The notes under the pieces are model-generated. The model had not been told where the DNA came from and made no database searches. It saw only the letters and a program-made list of their open reading frames with translations. Made by a program: the position numbers and the translations under genes. A stretch of DNA of 64,000 bases from Oopsacas minuta. Lineage: Eukaryota; Porifera; Hexactinellida; Lyssacinosida; Leucopsacidae. The stretch lies in contig JAKMXF010000365.1 of NCBI GenBank assembly GCA_024704765.1, positions 868,001 to 932,000 of the forward strand. The letters are read 5' to 3'. Of the stretch, positions 37,101-42,090 are shown in pieces (position 1 is the first letter of the stretch; each line of letters starts with the position of its first letter).

Positions 37101-39644
37101 TAGGGTGCTAGGAGATTTGTTATAGCAAGCTAAGTTGTTATTTAGAAACTCCTTATAAAACATTACTATAAGTAAATTGACGCGTTTAGTTGTACATTAT
37201 ATTACTTACTAGTTTGAATAGAACCATTCCTCATATCCAGATTATATCCAGGAAGAGCTAGCTCTAACATTTTGTAAGCCTGAATAAAGAACTGTGAAAA
37301 TATCATTCGTTATAATTATTACAATATACATACTTTGTTAGCATACTCTAGTGTAGTCTCCTTCCCAGAACATGTGACTGCCCATTTGTAGTAGAGGCCA
37401 GCTTGTCTATAGAATCCCATCTCTCTATATACCTCTGCTATTCCGGATAGTAACTCCATCTAATGAGGAGATAACTTATCATTAATTAATGCTATAAGGT
37501 ATTGTATTAATAATTGTATTAGAAGCATATACCTTGAGGACTCCATCCAAACTACAATGTACATCCATTATCTTCCGTAGTTGAGTATGTGCATCTATTT
37601 TTCTCTAAAATGAACAATAAACAATAACAAACATAAATAAATGAGAACAATAAGATCTCATATAAATAGAATGCACTAGAGCTATTCAGAAATAGAGATA
37701 GTCATTGGAATTATAGTGTGATATACTCAACTAAATACAATTCTACAACGTTACCTTCTGTTCCAATAGATATCTAGCTAGCTTCAGTAGAGCCTCCATC
37801 TGTGGGATACTACCAGAGATACCAGCCTAGAATAGAAAAGTATAAATAGAAGAACAAAACTCATATACACACATTATATCAACCTTATGATAATACGTAA
37901 TACTCTCAGTAAAGTTTGATCCAATAGCATCTCTCTTCAACTCAATAGGTTTAGATAAATCTGGCATTAATGCATTGTTAATAGCTTCAACACCAAACGA
38001 GCTTTTATCTCCTATAGAAGTAGTATCAGACATATCATCTGTCATTCTCTCCATATCATCAACAGCTAGCATCTCTACACTATCTCTTAAGTTGAATAGA
38101 CTTCCTGAGAACGGGGCAGTAACGTCAGAAGCAGGAGCTATTAAAGTTGTTGTTTTGAGATCTTTCAAGTCTCTAATGTAAGCAGTAGCAGCTAGTCCCT
38201 CACAGGTAGCTCCTAGCCAAATCCAGTCCTGAGCAGCTCTCAGCTGTTCAGCAGCTGTTGTATAGTAGTGTAAAGCCTCTTCATAATGGCCACACTGAAG
38301 AGTTAGGTCTGCTATGTGTTTGAATACACGAGCCTTGTATCTCTTCACTAGAATTCTAAATTAATTAATTATTTTAATAAACAGCTGGTAATTATTAATA
38401 AGAATAAAGTCTATACTTTTTGTCTTTAATTTCTGTGTCTGCTTCTTCAAACGGACTTTTGAGTTTATTTATTGAATCAAAATTCTCAGTTTGTAGCAAT
38501 TTGATTTGAGATTGTCTCCGAGATTCAAGAATAGAGTTTAGAACCAAAGTGAAACAAGACAACACCTAAATATACATAAATATACATAAATATACATAAA
38601 TATACATAAATATACATAAATATCAAAATAAATATCAAAATAAATATCAACTATTTAGTGATATAAGATATCCTACCTCCTCCAATTTGTTATAGTTAAT
38701 AAAATCGTCTAAAGAATCATCACGAGCCATATCAGATATATTTATTAGTACATACTCAATACCAGAAGAGTTCAGACGAGAGAATGCTTCCTCTAAGTTT
38801 TGTTTAAAAGAGGGTCCTGTGTCTAGAAAGTCAGGAGTAGAGGTATGAGTTGTTGGAGAGTATAACTCCATCTCCGTAGTACAGAATACTAGACACATAG
38901 AGTGACATATAGCTCCCTTGTAGCAGTTAGAGATTGAGTAGACTGTCTCGTGAATAGATTGTACCTGATACAAGCACACGATATTAACAAATTACGGTCG
39001 GAGTTTTACGCTTGTAATGAAAAGGAACACCAAAATATTACCACTTCGTGTTAACCAATTCCCTCACCAAAAAACGAGATTTTAGCAACTTTTTGACGTC
39101 ATAAAATCACACATTTTCTCGGCCGTATTCGGTTAATATACGTATACGTACTTCGAATCGAATCCTATTAATTTGGATACAATAGCTCTGTTCTAGAATA
39201 TTCGGCACTATCAAGGTGAGTTACAAATTTTTGGAAATCTTATTTATTAATATCAAAAGTTTTATCAATATGTTAGTAAAACGGTTCAATATCATTACGT
39301 ACTATCTATCTAGCTACTATTCTAACCTGAGATAGCTCTGAGCATTGTGCTACACCCACAAGACCAGACAGCTGCTTATGAGACATAAACTTGTTATATT
39401 TAACAGAATAAGCCCACGGAGCTAAGTTCCTCTCGAAATTAAACAGAGCCCTGACAGGGCCAAGTAGACCTGGATTGGAGGACAGACCCTTAGTAGGCAG
39501 GATGAGAAGGGAGGAGTTATCCCTCAGGAAATTATAAATCCTGTGATAGAGTTCTCCTGATATATCAGATATAGGATACACGAACACTTGGAGATGTCCA
39601 AGATCTTTTATATGCGACTTCACATCTAACAGCGAACCAGACAT
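10342..39644 (-). CDS. TRAPPC9: TRAPPC9 (Trs120/NIBP), TRAPPII subunit, 23 exons
   Basis: TRAPPII-specific subunit acting in Rab activation at the Golgi and endosomes. Exons, all minus and read downwards: 39327-39644, 38677-38964, 38417-38565, 37884-38355, 37755-37826, 37533-37604, 37334-37459, 37210-37279, 36910-37006, 36592-36738, 36118-36224, 35834-35916, 35144-35270, then 15924-16065, 15445-15524, 15042-15380, 14484-14740, 14036-14361, 13078-13138, 12355-12454, 11906-12004, 11159-11280, 10342-10680. All junctions are GT/AG, every phase agrees and the sum is 3993 nt (1330 aa). Family marks: YKARVFKHIADLTLQCGHYEEAL with the following TPR-like repeats, KERGWPLLQ, and the G-Y-x(3)-LF then V.PYLP block that is split exactly by the 19-kb intron. 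Least certain are the small 3' exons at 12355 and 11159 (the latter has a weak GTTATA donor). Confidence 0.88.
10984..11127. mobile_element. MITE, CAGT-type, in TRAPPC9 intron 22
   Basis: The left end cagtgtaacctcaattatccaaac and the inverse of the right end (cagagaaacttagattattatccgaac) are related inverted repeats, flanked by TA on each side. The internal part contains further ttatccga words. It has no coding content. Confidence 0.6.
12587..12770. mobile_element. Degenerate MITE, CAGT-type, in TRAPPC9 intron 19
   Basis: The right end read inward (cagtagaacctaacttcgtta, then cacggttaatacg) is followed outside by TA. The left end cagtagaatcgcgttaatatt matches only at its outer part. The element is eroded and the left flank is GA rather than TA. 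Confidence 0.45.
13770..13905 (+). repeat. Dispersed 'gacgtcaaaa...ctcgtttt' repeat, copy 1
   Basis: This is one of three copies in the window (others at about 16388-16522 + and 39008-39135 -). They share attaaccgaa, gtgatttatgacgtcaaaa, aaaatctcgttttt and gggaattggtta, ending in tggtgttcctt-like sequence. Identity is high by eye, with scattered indels. Copy 1 lies in TRAPPC9 intron 18. No terminal duplication could be fixed. Confidence 0.7.
15770..15885. mobile_element. Palindromic 'attctaagaatt' element in TRAPPC9 intron 14
   Basis: The segment has repeated inverted copies of attctaagaatt / aattcttagaat, with the outer parts ttcactaacattctaag and (opposite strand) tatttcacaaaaattctaa partly matching. 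This is the look of a short inverted-repeat element. The class is unknown and the ends are uncertain. Confidence 0.4.
16107..16174. repeat. (ATT)n microsatellite
   Basis: About 68 bp of uninterrupted ATT triplets, roughly 40 nt upstream of the intron-13 acceptor of TRAPPC9 on the minus strand. A length change here could influence splicing of that large intron, which is inference only. Confidence 0.95.
16388..16522 (+). repeat. Dispersed 'gacgtcaaaa...ctcgtttt' repeat, copy 2
   Basis: Second copy of the family described at 13770, in the giant TRAPPC9 intron: accgaatacggcc, gtgattttatgacgtcaaaa, aaaatctcgttttggg, ggaattggttaaaa, ttttggtgttcctttt. Confidence 0.7.
17028..18515 (+). CDS. Zinc-finger cluster gene 1 (nested in TRAPPC9)
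   Basis: An intronless 495-residue frame from ATG. An N-terminal finger (CPHC...H...H, residues 8-28) is separated by about 155 disordered residues from two adjacent fingers at residues 184-236 (CPVTKC...H...H and CPYC...H...H). The remaining 250 residues are Ser/Thr/Lys/Pro-rich and probably disordered. The C-terminus ends DLVGYSLNII, resembling the GLRIN tails of cluster genes 5 and 7. It is transcribed opposite to the host gene. The function is unknown; nuclear nucleic-acid or protein binding is the natural guess for such fingers. It is the least finger-rich member of the cluster. Confidence 0.85.
   Translation: MSSILVSCPHCIAKVRYDNLNSHIQRVHGGNKPRTAEVRVDTSSNRNTGYPTQRSSRYRDSTTEYQRRVPSHLAWSWDKGTYANRYDTDDVASIKQEDYYTTSGDMTRRVSSPDVVTNGLNSHCSSVTSFSQTSEIPIVSDQLDLSDKETNKPQTKRKESRNDWIVFSTTTDVFTQRRSDGFICPVTKCKSKFIEVEEVIQHAFTAHFLEKCPYCKGVNFRPHSKLGDHIQQVHKIDKQDRYTSPKTSPKQSSSNVHNYKIPPTTNNGSRISSSKCKLETNMSNITAEKTKVKVNSREILPSKIQPNSTIKPPLVSKDIPKTSQSNSSNINNSRPTLQANKPKAIVQKTTKITSKPSEVKQAPSAHNVTSQKPVTTVIKPDPKVVETVKSKYPSRPTTPNTSLPTSCLVNKSGETINTKCPSVLSSNKQNVSSATDVRDRNVETAHNLQLKKVSIGSSNTDVEFINAFRDPKLEKDTNFKFVYTGDLVGYSLNII
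18639..18936. mobile_element. MITE, CAGT-type, 'cctccgcttaattgggac' subfamily
   Basis: The left end cagtcacctccgcttaattg and the inverse of the right end (cagtcaactccgcgcttaatc) form an inverted repeat of about 27 bp with TA on both sides. Several internal cgattaatcgggac words add nested palindromes. The 298-bp element lies between zinc-finger genes 1 and 2 and has no ORF. Confidence 0.85.
19127..20818 (+). CDS. Zinc-finger cluster gene 2, four C2H2-C2HC dyads
   Basis: An intronless frame; the first in-frame ATG gives 563 residues. Residues 1-240 are acidic and Ser-rich. Residues about 245-325 are strongly Arg/Ser/Lys-rich (KRRKKGKRRSSS and RS dipeptides), resembling an SR or nuclear-localisation segment. 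Residues about 338-556 hold eight fingers in strict alternation: C2H2 (CPEC...H..TAH), C2HC (CPSC...H..NC), repeated four times. Within a dyad the second finger starts only a few residues after the last His of the first. It is co-oriented with gene 1 and opposite to the host gene. It ends without the GLRIN tail. Function unknown. Confidence 0.88.
   Translation: MEPSHSHSYSTHQQDISPMECKPSKDFLLKMDSPCHLSPVRFKIGEDDCGDKEMGANEYYLGYDDESDDCDWDTEIPVDQNTEVASPVFIDFCQNSDAEEISTNESNFDQTNYAVICSPLGSEICSYFSPDAVSLNSIENGLIVIEDIGKTTKEVGISEDGMEKNKPEIASSKVECENIGSIISPIQKCSPTIPFFVSSFDYNHKVGKLDVKNTIIDYFSCESQQNNSVLPCDNSPSMYSSPRKSNSRKRRKKGKRRSSSIHSTNSYHSERKSTTRKNHSISASSESSYKRSVRYFRTRSQSYNKHSTKELIGFPITRKDRRAQHSPIESTRENKIACKCPECEYTSSSKEIIDHYCTAHFMLSCPSCDLPIQEPYFLQHCKNCKSLKETLNCPSCQLTCTNNSLLSLAMHIKFSHPIKKCVGCSEFFVPQKFANHAKNCFFEPKNSCICPFCEIKIPMNNLSEHVLTHPIAECPLCNKDIPQKEAELHMESCYLEKVNDCEESVLGTLFNCPICRQRYSFEKMPEHIIKNHLSLNCVFCYMVMSLEEMRGHVVVCSQKKSNE
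20819..21288. other. Convergent spacer between zinc-finger genes 2 and 3
   Basis: AT-rich DNA with the 3' ends of gene 2 (+) and gene 3 (-). It includes a small patch, gcaagcagcgtagcgtgagc, at about 21180. No gene seen. Confidence 0.45.
21289..23786 (-). pseudogene. Zinc-finger cluster gene 3, split by a 1-base frameshift
   Basis: Two overlapping minus-strand frames (23786 to 22092 and 22206 to 21289) are halves of one gene of about 832 codons. In an RSY repeat near 22386, one unit reads GGTAGTATAAT where sister units read GGTAAGTATAAT. Supplying that base carries the frame through the rest of the RSY repeats, an RSLSRTRSRSL stretch and on into the second half without a stop. Architecture: an N-terminal C2HC finger (CPFC...H..EC, residues 22-41), a long acidic/Ser-rich region, an SR/RSY repeat domain (residues about 330-520), then four C-terminal fingers, the last C2HC. 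Either a recent real lesion, a polymorphism or a sequence error; the intact flanks favour recent loss or error. Confidence 0.8.
22270..22600 (-). repeat. 21-bp coding minisatellite (RSYSRSD units)
   Basis: Inside gene 3, a 21-base unit (agacctatcagatctactat plus one base, plus-strand reading) repeats with small changes, encoding seven-residue units such as SDRSYSR, YNRSYSK and SCRSYSR. Array slippage explains both the length and the one-base loss that breaks the frame. Confidence 0.85.
23871..24392. mobile_element. MITE with ~80-bp terminal inverted repeats
   Basis: The left arm begins tatatgctaagggagatgtt and the right arm is its inverse (aacatctcccttagcatata). The match extends about 80 bp, including gacatttggaaca, then ttaacatct and a terminal attattggttta. 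The middle 350 bp has no ORF. The words cgtagaattg (23825) and cgtagaattg (24395) occur outside the two ends. It sits about 85 bp upstream of the start of zinc-finger gene 3, so it is part of, or has displaced, that promoter. Confidence 0.85.
24899..26016 (-). pseudogene. Zinc-finger + G-patch gene (cluster gene 4), decayed
   Basis: Reading the minus strand, an ATG-initiated segment (26016-25690) runs into finger sequences in another frame: CPIC...H..RFH, CPLC...H..VC, CPIC...H..QH. These lead to a fourth finger only if the frame changes again near 25385. After an in-frame TGA at 25244-25242 and another frame change near 25200 comes a clear G-patch (GIGLILMTKMGYIPGQGLG, then LKPVEALSLP...LD), closely like the C-terminal module of ZGPAT. 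The tail contains VIEILSDSDS, a classic SUMO-interacting-motif pattern. The first break coincides with an A5 run. At least four lesions are needed, so a pseudogene is likelier than sequencing error. An 81-nt intron at 25390-25310 could explain only the TAA at 25342-25340, not the others. Confidence 0.7.
26017..26919. other. Spacer between cluster genes 4 and 5
   Basis: AT-rich DNA containing the inverted-repeat element at 26422-26788. Beyond that, no exon or defined signal could be supported. Confidence 0.45.
26422..26788. mobile_element. MITE, 'cagttgaaatcgggttatt' ends
   Basis: The left end ctgttgaaatcgggtaata and the inverse of the right end (cagttgaaatcgggttatt) match over about 19 bp, and TA follows the right end. 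taacccg words also recur inside. The element is about 367 bp, non-coding, just downstream of zinc-finger gene 5. Confidence 0.65.
26920..28587 (-). CDS. Zinc-finger cluster gene 5, 13 finger-like units
   Basis: An intact, intronless 555-residue frame. Thirteen finger-like units run nearly end to end. From residue about 275 they alternate C2H2 and C2HC (for example CPRC...H..RNH then CHGC...H..QC; CPIC...H..LLH then CQSC...H..YSC; CPFC...H..TEH then CPIC...H..LLC). One unit near residue 150 (CPIAPDH...H..TH) lacks its second Cys and may not bind zinc. A Pro/Thr/Lys/Ser-rich linker (residues about 453-507) precedes a final C2HC finger and the C-terminal tail VVNLPDIVGLRIN, almost shared with gene 7. 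Same strand as the TRAPPC9 host. Function unknown. Confidence 0.9.
   Translation of the reverse strand: MAAWHSGTSHQIVECPMCHVFMNPCVLDDHVATRHSSSVPDNILDPEPEPTPPTINPLHCPICTKAISKNKKKFAKHMKMHTKVICPLCSSIVSMGTFSNHTNECRKSHNATVTCPLCNEKLPNTKPNKHFKQHVPSLKCPIAPDHSFEYNKFNIHMSTHIQKLVTEQELSSVEHFLKSPHFPNSENSNSIPQTQGVYESSYSQHVFFEKNTNPEDLNRPVQTPNKNPDKSTDKLDVKSRLYALISHQCPICNGSINEGKFESHLQTCLQTQTIPFKCPRCSRKFSDLTTTVRHIHRNHITKLHTCHGCHNTIPCFTIRTHPIQCLSKAPIQLTKQQKIILNSSGKITCPICQKQCKKTQLSSHMLLHAIFQCQSCGWSTEKLCEFTPHLYSCVESSRPSCPFCFNHVSKTRFSEHVLTEHSYLCPICYTAMSKNEFTFHGLLCVVIHNVSVDVPKNMPKTSTNKPKTTPTTPTPSKSTPTPPKSTPTIQSKLKTSYPTNSTAIPTSKFSCPFCQFSEIEDFQLIRSHLLSCEKIQDNSNLHVVNLPDIVGLRIN
28588..29070. other. Divergent promoter region, gene 5 / four-TM gene
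   Basis: Holds the 5' ends of zinc-finger gene 5 (-) and the four-TM gene (+). The last 150 bp, from about 28925, are duplicated upstream of the four-TM pseudogene, so the copied unit included upstream regulatory DNA. Confidence 0.5.
29071..29571 (+). CDS. Four-transmembrane protein, nested in TRAPPC9
   Basis: A single-exon 166-residue frame. Four hydrophobic helices at about 6-30, 58-84, 90-115 and 131-154 give a tetraspan layout: an extracellular loop of about 27 residues between TM1 and TM2, and a short loop between TM3 and TM4 (NTEKSRETFDVQKYY). There is no CCG motif or Cys-rich large loop, so it is not a true tetraspanin; a MARVEL- or claudin-like or lineage-specific membrane protein is possible. 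Both termini are probably cytoplasmic. A decayed tandem copy lies 1.8 kb downstream. Function unknown. Confidence 0.75.
   Translation: MVSQKVIIVMGCVSITVHLMSGILLLFTATTGMSILSGLAVYNSMDIEVPGEFNFLGAEVVLTIIFYTLLIILAVMGSIFAMLDSKFHRAAIALLVTSQILIVIVMVLNIIAIGVFNTEKSRETFDVQKYYVLNILIVFYLAGVMVYDTVFIVMKMCSTRSDKVNN
29572..30890. other. Spacer between the four-TM gene and its pseudogene
   Basis: Contains an imperfect palindrome (29752-29810, words tgacccatggtcc and tgggtcatgg), the 394-bp hAT-like element (29964-30357) and, from about 30755, the duplicated upstream region of the pseudogene. No other gene seen. Confidence 0.5.
29964..30357. mobile_element. hAT-like non-autonomous element, 394 bp
   Basis: The left end caagtactcaaacggtagcc and the inverse of the right end (caggggtgctcaaactttta) agree over the hAT-type motif (GTxCTCAAAC), and ggcccg words lie inside both ends. 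The flanks ctctaaga and ctctaaaa form an 8-bp target duplication with one difference. CAGGGGTGCTCAAAC-type ends are typical of hAT elements. There is no ORF. Confidence 0.75.
30891..31354 (+). pseudogene. Decayed tandem copy of the four-TM gene
   Basis: The copy starts with the same atggtatctcagaaa and can be followed to gatcagat and the shared 3' flank (ctgatcaaatatgt). It has an in-frame TAG at codon 22 (30954-30956), frame-breaking indels and internal deletions, including part of TM2/TM3 and of the region before TM4. Similarity extends about 130-150 bp upstream (tcctc.aaatagt.ccaaat) and downstream, so this is a DNA-level tandem duplication, not a retrocopy. Confidence 0.88.
31600..32781 (-). 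CDS. Zinc-finger cluster gene 6, four C2H2-C2HC dyads
   Basis: An intact, intronless 393-residue frame. Residues about 36-276 contain eight fingers in strict order C2H2, C2HC, repeated four times: CPLC...H..LH / CPRC...H..EC; CSIC...H..KH / CSIPGC...H..NC; CIFC...H..VH / CPLC...H..KC; CPLC...H..FH / CPSC...H..SC. The third finger (CSICGSPDGSTRH) is short. The C-terminal 115 residues are Ser/Thr/Pro-rich and end in an acidic stretch (LFDDDDYL) in place of the GLRIN tail. It shares strand with gene 7, 342 bp downstream of it, suggesting tandem duplication. Function unknown. Confidence 0.9.
   Translation of the reverse strand: MAESLAPLQPNLNPITPKVKSVVAQPVTDPMKIRWQCPLCRKIMPQFVRDCHVKLHAIFCCPRCSNDYPLHDLGSHLIECMVIYTFDQFPCSICGSPDGSTRHVKIKHISKLTCSIPGCEKSFTFDTFAGHIKNCIKIYNKRSQSNPFIANPNSQRKKAVDNPVKTVIQFKCIFCTTVCSTDGILQKHIEKVHIKHACPLCHARDISETNFDDHVIKCLKKRPNQDTCPLCGTSLANKNNNHIHSFHATLKISCPSCKQKFKCDSIARHAVSCQKKVSQELSTATASVHKVEIAIHPKQMPVQSHAMETLNITTSKPVSKVSNTISLSDSEFPALALKPPINQGPVSKRKLPANKPTISTNDKQLSTNPLISISPDSNSDCELTSLFDDDDYL
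33124..34884 (-). CDS. Zinc-finger cluster gene 7, 12 fingers
   Basis: An intact, intronless 586-residue frame. Twelve fingers in two blocks (residues about 17-250 and 366-478, plus one at about 548-567). After three initial fingers the pattern settles into C2H2-C2HC dyads (CPIC...H..SH / CPFC...H..KC; CNAC...H..SH / CPIC...H..QC; CPIC...H..NH / CPIC...H..EC; CPYC...H..TH / CPFC...H..KC). An acidic Ser/Asp-rich segment (residues about 265-330) separates the blocks. The last finger leads into VVSINNLLGLRIN, nearly the tail of gene 5. The start ATG lies 259 bp inside the intron from TRAPPC9 exon 13. Function unknown. Confidence 0.9.
   Translation of the reverse strand: MATNLPATSSPPKNVRCHLCNAYVKPASLTRHLNQFCPARPKPGQQISPGTCPHCLASISISSMETHLLHACPKLTVPCPFCRYRFQYIEQHLRKKHHDKERTKQYQQLRDPPDPYLTSYSSAVNKSYKYSDLFQTDIQSNHSCPICHTYMHDKKLRSHVKSHFKILCPFCKSRFNKSGLFTHLLNKCIPKNVTPSSAGVMKCNACKKQDSVTNIAKHLTVSHLTLCCPICSGTLGAKRVTSHLNQCSVRNSSPGASQSPLLQGVFQKFREFEDDFDTPSDSESLTDDSSDYEELIYDYETNARCKGNYSGSHHQSKPFFAPFIDPSDSDYVLLPTDNKKRGKKGGYPEDLVSFPYVSMGQKISCPICNDDCPLRMMGRHMTENHITHKCPICSKQLAHSSFKVHLEECLGRYGAKQVKGRPTYLCPYCSETKCHSVREISTHIHRTHRQLTCPFCQDSYGPNNFSKHVNKCAKLSVMSAQLFQDHPSLDPEVIQLYQQLEIESSEESSYSEEDIPAARKQISSASLSNRSYANTVQTRYESQVTCLFCNYQCRDVLLENHIAECRNIPAGMQVVSINNLLGLRIN
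38566..38650. repeat. Tandem 10-11-mer array in TRAPPC9 intron 2
   Basis: About five copies of taaatataca followed by about three copies of an aaataaatatc-type unit fill most of this 111-nt intron. Confidence 0.9.
39008..39135 (-). repeat. Dispersed 'gacgtcaaaa...ctcgtttt' repeat, copy 3
   Basis: Inverted relative to copies 1 and 2; on the minus strand it reads attaaccgaatacggcc, gattttatgacgtcaaaaag, aaaatctcgttttttgg, gggaattggttaa, ttttggtgttccttttc. It occupies about a third of TRAPPC9 intron 1. Confidence 0.75.
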
Positions 39645-40158
39645 TACAATACTAGCTAGCTAAAATTCATAAAATTTAAATTTATAATATAGAATATAGA
39701 ATATAGAATATAGAATATAGAATATAGAATATAGAATATAGAATATAGAATATAGAATATAGAATATAGAGTATAGAATATAGTATAATCTATAATCTAT
39801 AAATCTATATTATACGATAATCATATGATGGACAAATTGTTGGGGATAAATGCATAATACAGCTGGAGATAGTACCTTATCATTCAAAAGAGCCTTACTG
39901 GCTGTATTTGATGGAAACTAAAAATTATTCATACAAGTCTGAAAATACATATATTTTAAGGATTTATGAAAGTTATCGTTATTGAGTAATATAGCAGGCT
40001 AGGTGGATACACCAGATTAGTGGAAAATCATTGAGAGTAATTTGGTGTAATTATCCATGATTACCGTGTTGAAAATATTGTATGTTTCGTTTATTAAGTA
40101 TTTTCGTTGCAAATTAATATATTAATAAACATAATAGACTAATAGTAAATTATAATAA
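39645..40158. other. Spacer between MRPS7 3' end and TRAPPC9 start
   Basis: Contains the upstream region of TRAPPC9 and a heptamer array (39684-39783). No exon or defined promoter motif seen. Confidence 0.5.
39684..39783. repeat. (AGAATAT)n heptamer array
   Basis: About fourteen near-perfect copies of a seven-base unit within 150 bp upstream of the TRAPPC9 start codon. A length-variable promoter or 5'UTR tract is possible. Confidence 0.95.
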
Positions 40159-41017
40159 TTATCTCTTCCTCTTTCCCCTGGATAGAGTAGTTTTGTTCCG
40201 TTTGAAATATCGGAAAGCTGCATGAGCTCTGCTAGCCACACACTGCTTACTCATTTGTATCTTTGTGTTGTAAGCAGTACCTTGCTTATTGTAAGCTAGT
40301 TCAATTACTTTAGCAAGTTTAGAATCTTTCTTCTCATTGGTTGCTCCTATCTCTTCTGCGTGTTTGACTAACCATTTCATAGCTAAAGATATACGTCTCT
40401 TGTCACGTATCTTAACAGGGACTGAGTACTGACTCATAGCCCCTACACTGACTACCTCCATCAGGGGCATTACGTTATGTAAAGCTCGGTGAAAATATTC
40501 AACAGGGTTAATCTGGTCAGGAGGAGGGTCTGAATCAGGATTAGCCAGATATGCAGCTTGTATCAGTTTTGTACGTATTCTATCAAGGGCTTGAGAGAAG
40601 AATCGTTGAGCTTTTGTCTTGTTGCCTTCTTCCATTAGTTGATTAATAAACTTCTGTGACAGAGGATCGTATAAATAAGAGTTGGAGAAGAAAGAGTTTG
40701 CAGAGTGTGTAGGCCCAGGAAGTTTCTATAGAATTATTAGTAAATAATAATAAATGAAAGTAATTAATTGAACTTACTCTACTATTTGAGAATTTATAAT
40801 ATTTAGGGCGAATAGGTTCCCTCTGTCTAATTCTGTCCCAGATAGTAACTATATCAATATAATCTTTAGGATCCATATGCTGGATGTTGTCCACTATAGT
40901 ATCATTATCTTCTGATTCAGGGACCTCTGCTTCAAATTTAGTAGGAGTATGACTCATACGACAGAGGGAGCGAGAGAGTGGTGAGATCAACCGAAGTAGT
41001 ATGTTATGTATTATCAT
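40159..41017 (-). CDS. MRPS7: Mitochondrial ribosomal protein S7 (uS7m), 2 exons
   Basis: Exons 41017-40778 and 40725-40159 join in phase 0 across a 52-nt GT/AG intron, giving 268 residues. Small mitoribosomal subunit head protein. The uS7 signature spans the second exon: DPLSQKFINQLMEEG, then ALDRI, YFHRALHNVMP.MEV, VGAMSQYSVPV..RDKRR..LA.KW and the terminal HAAFRYFKRNKTT. The N-terminus (MIIHNILLRLISPLSRSLCRM) is an Arg-rich amphipathic stretch fitting a mitochondrial targeting peptide. The first ATG was preferred; the open frame upstream has no ATG and a splice-acceptor-like TTTATTTAG just before, so a 5'UTR intron is possible. Confidence 0.95.
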
Positions 41018-41355
41018 GAAGTAATTTCTAAATAAAACAGATCTAGGGTTCAGAATACAAGTATTCAATCATATTAGCATTAACCGTATTTTCTGAATAA
41101 ATGGTAGCAGACGAATCCCTCCAGTATTTGCTAATTCAATGATTACAGGATATATGGGAGTGAATGGGCTATAAATAGATATTTCCGTATGCACAATGAA
41201 CTCCAAAATTAGGCCATTTGTTCGATAATTTTGTTGAGCATTTTGGAGTTGCATGTACGTCGTGAAAAATAACAATAATAATATTTCCTATTCAATATTC
41301 TCTAACAACAACTCTATGGGAACACTACTAATTAGCTAGATACGATGTAATCCGA

Positions 41356-42090
41356 CTAGAATTTCATCTCGTGTGGATATTGCCCCTTCTTAAGAGAGAA
41401 CTTAGTTCTCAGGTAGGCATCCACATGCTCACGGGCCTGAATTGCTTTTATAACAAGTGTGTCCACCTGTTTCTGAATCTCCTTCATTTCAGTGGTAACT
41501 ACAGATTTAGTTTCTTCAGGTGCAAACAGACTCTCTTTTCCTTTCTTAGCTCTTGTCCTCTTGCGTTTGAAATAAGAATCAGTCACTGCAGGTGGAACAG
41601 CGAAATCATTGATCTTGATTTTAGTCTGTGTAGCGATGACGTAAGCTTGATCAACTCGTCTCAGAGGTATTCCATTGAGCGGGTAGGGGCCTGTCACAAG
41701 AAGCAACCCACTCTTGAGTTGCTTCAGAAACACAACTCTTTTCCCTTTGTGCTTTCCTCCCAACAGAATTAGGATAGTACCGCGAGTTATGGAACCTCTC
41801 AGATGGGTCGGATTCTGTCTGCGAGTAGACTTCTTCCTCTTGGGAGAGTCTTGTGTAGGGTACCAGCGATGAGATTTCTTGAGGTAGACCTTTCGTTGTT
41901 GAGGTCCACTCTGTGTGGTCAGTTTCTTTAAGACGAAACGTTTCTTCTTTTCTACAACTTTCTCTTGAGGTTTGTATGCCTTTATTCGGTGGAATGTTCC
42001 ACGTCTACGCTTCATGACTGTGCGGGAGTACCGACCAACCGTGGAGGCCAGTTTGGGATTCCTCGAGCAGTGTTTTTTGGTTATTGTCAT
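41356..42090 (-). CDS. RPL6: 60S ribosomal protein L6 (eL6)
   Basis: A 244-residue single coding exon starting at ATG (MTITKKHCSRN). Structural protein of the cytosolic large ribosomal subunit. Marks: a very basic N-terminal third, then LRGSITRGTILILLGGKHKGKRVVFLKQL..GLLLVTGPYPLNGIPLRRVDQAYVIATQTKI, the eL6 core with its KOW-like fold, and a basic C-terminal helix region ending YLRTKFSLKKGQYPHEMKF. TTTATAG directly before the ATG looks like an acceptor, so a 5'UTR intron, common in ribosomal protein genes, is likely. It is co-oriented with MRPS7, 338 bp downstream. Confidence 0.98.
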   Translation of the reverse strand: MTITKKHCSRNPKLASTVGRYSRTVMKRRRGTFHRIKAYKPQEKVVEKKKRFVLKKLTTQSGPQQRKVYLKKSHRWYPTQDSPKRKKSTRRQNPTHLRGSITRGTILILLGGKHKGKRVVFLKQLKSGLLLVTGPYPLNGIPLRRVDQAYVIATQTKIKINDFAVPPAVTDSYFKRKRTRAKKGKESLFAPEETKSVVTTEMKEIQKQVDTLVIKAIQAREHVDAYLRTKFSLKKGQYPHEMKF

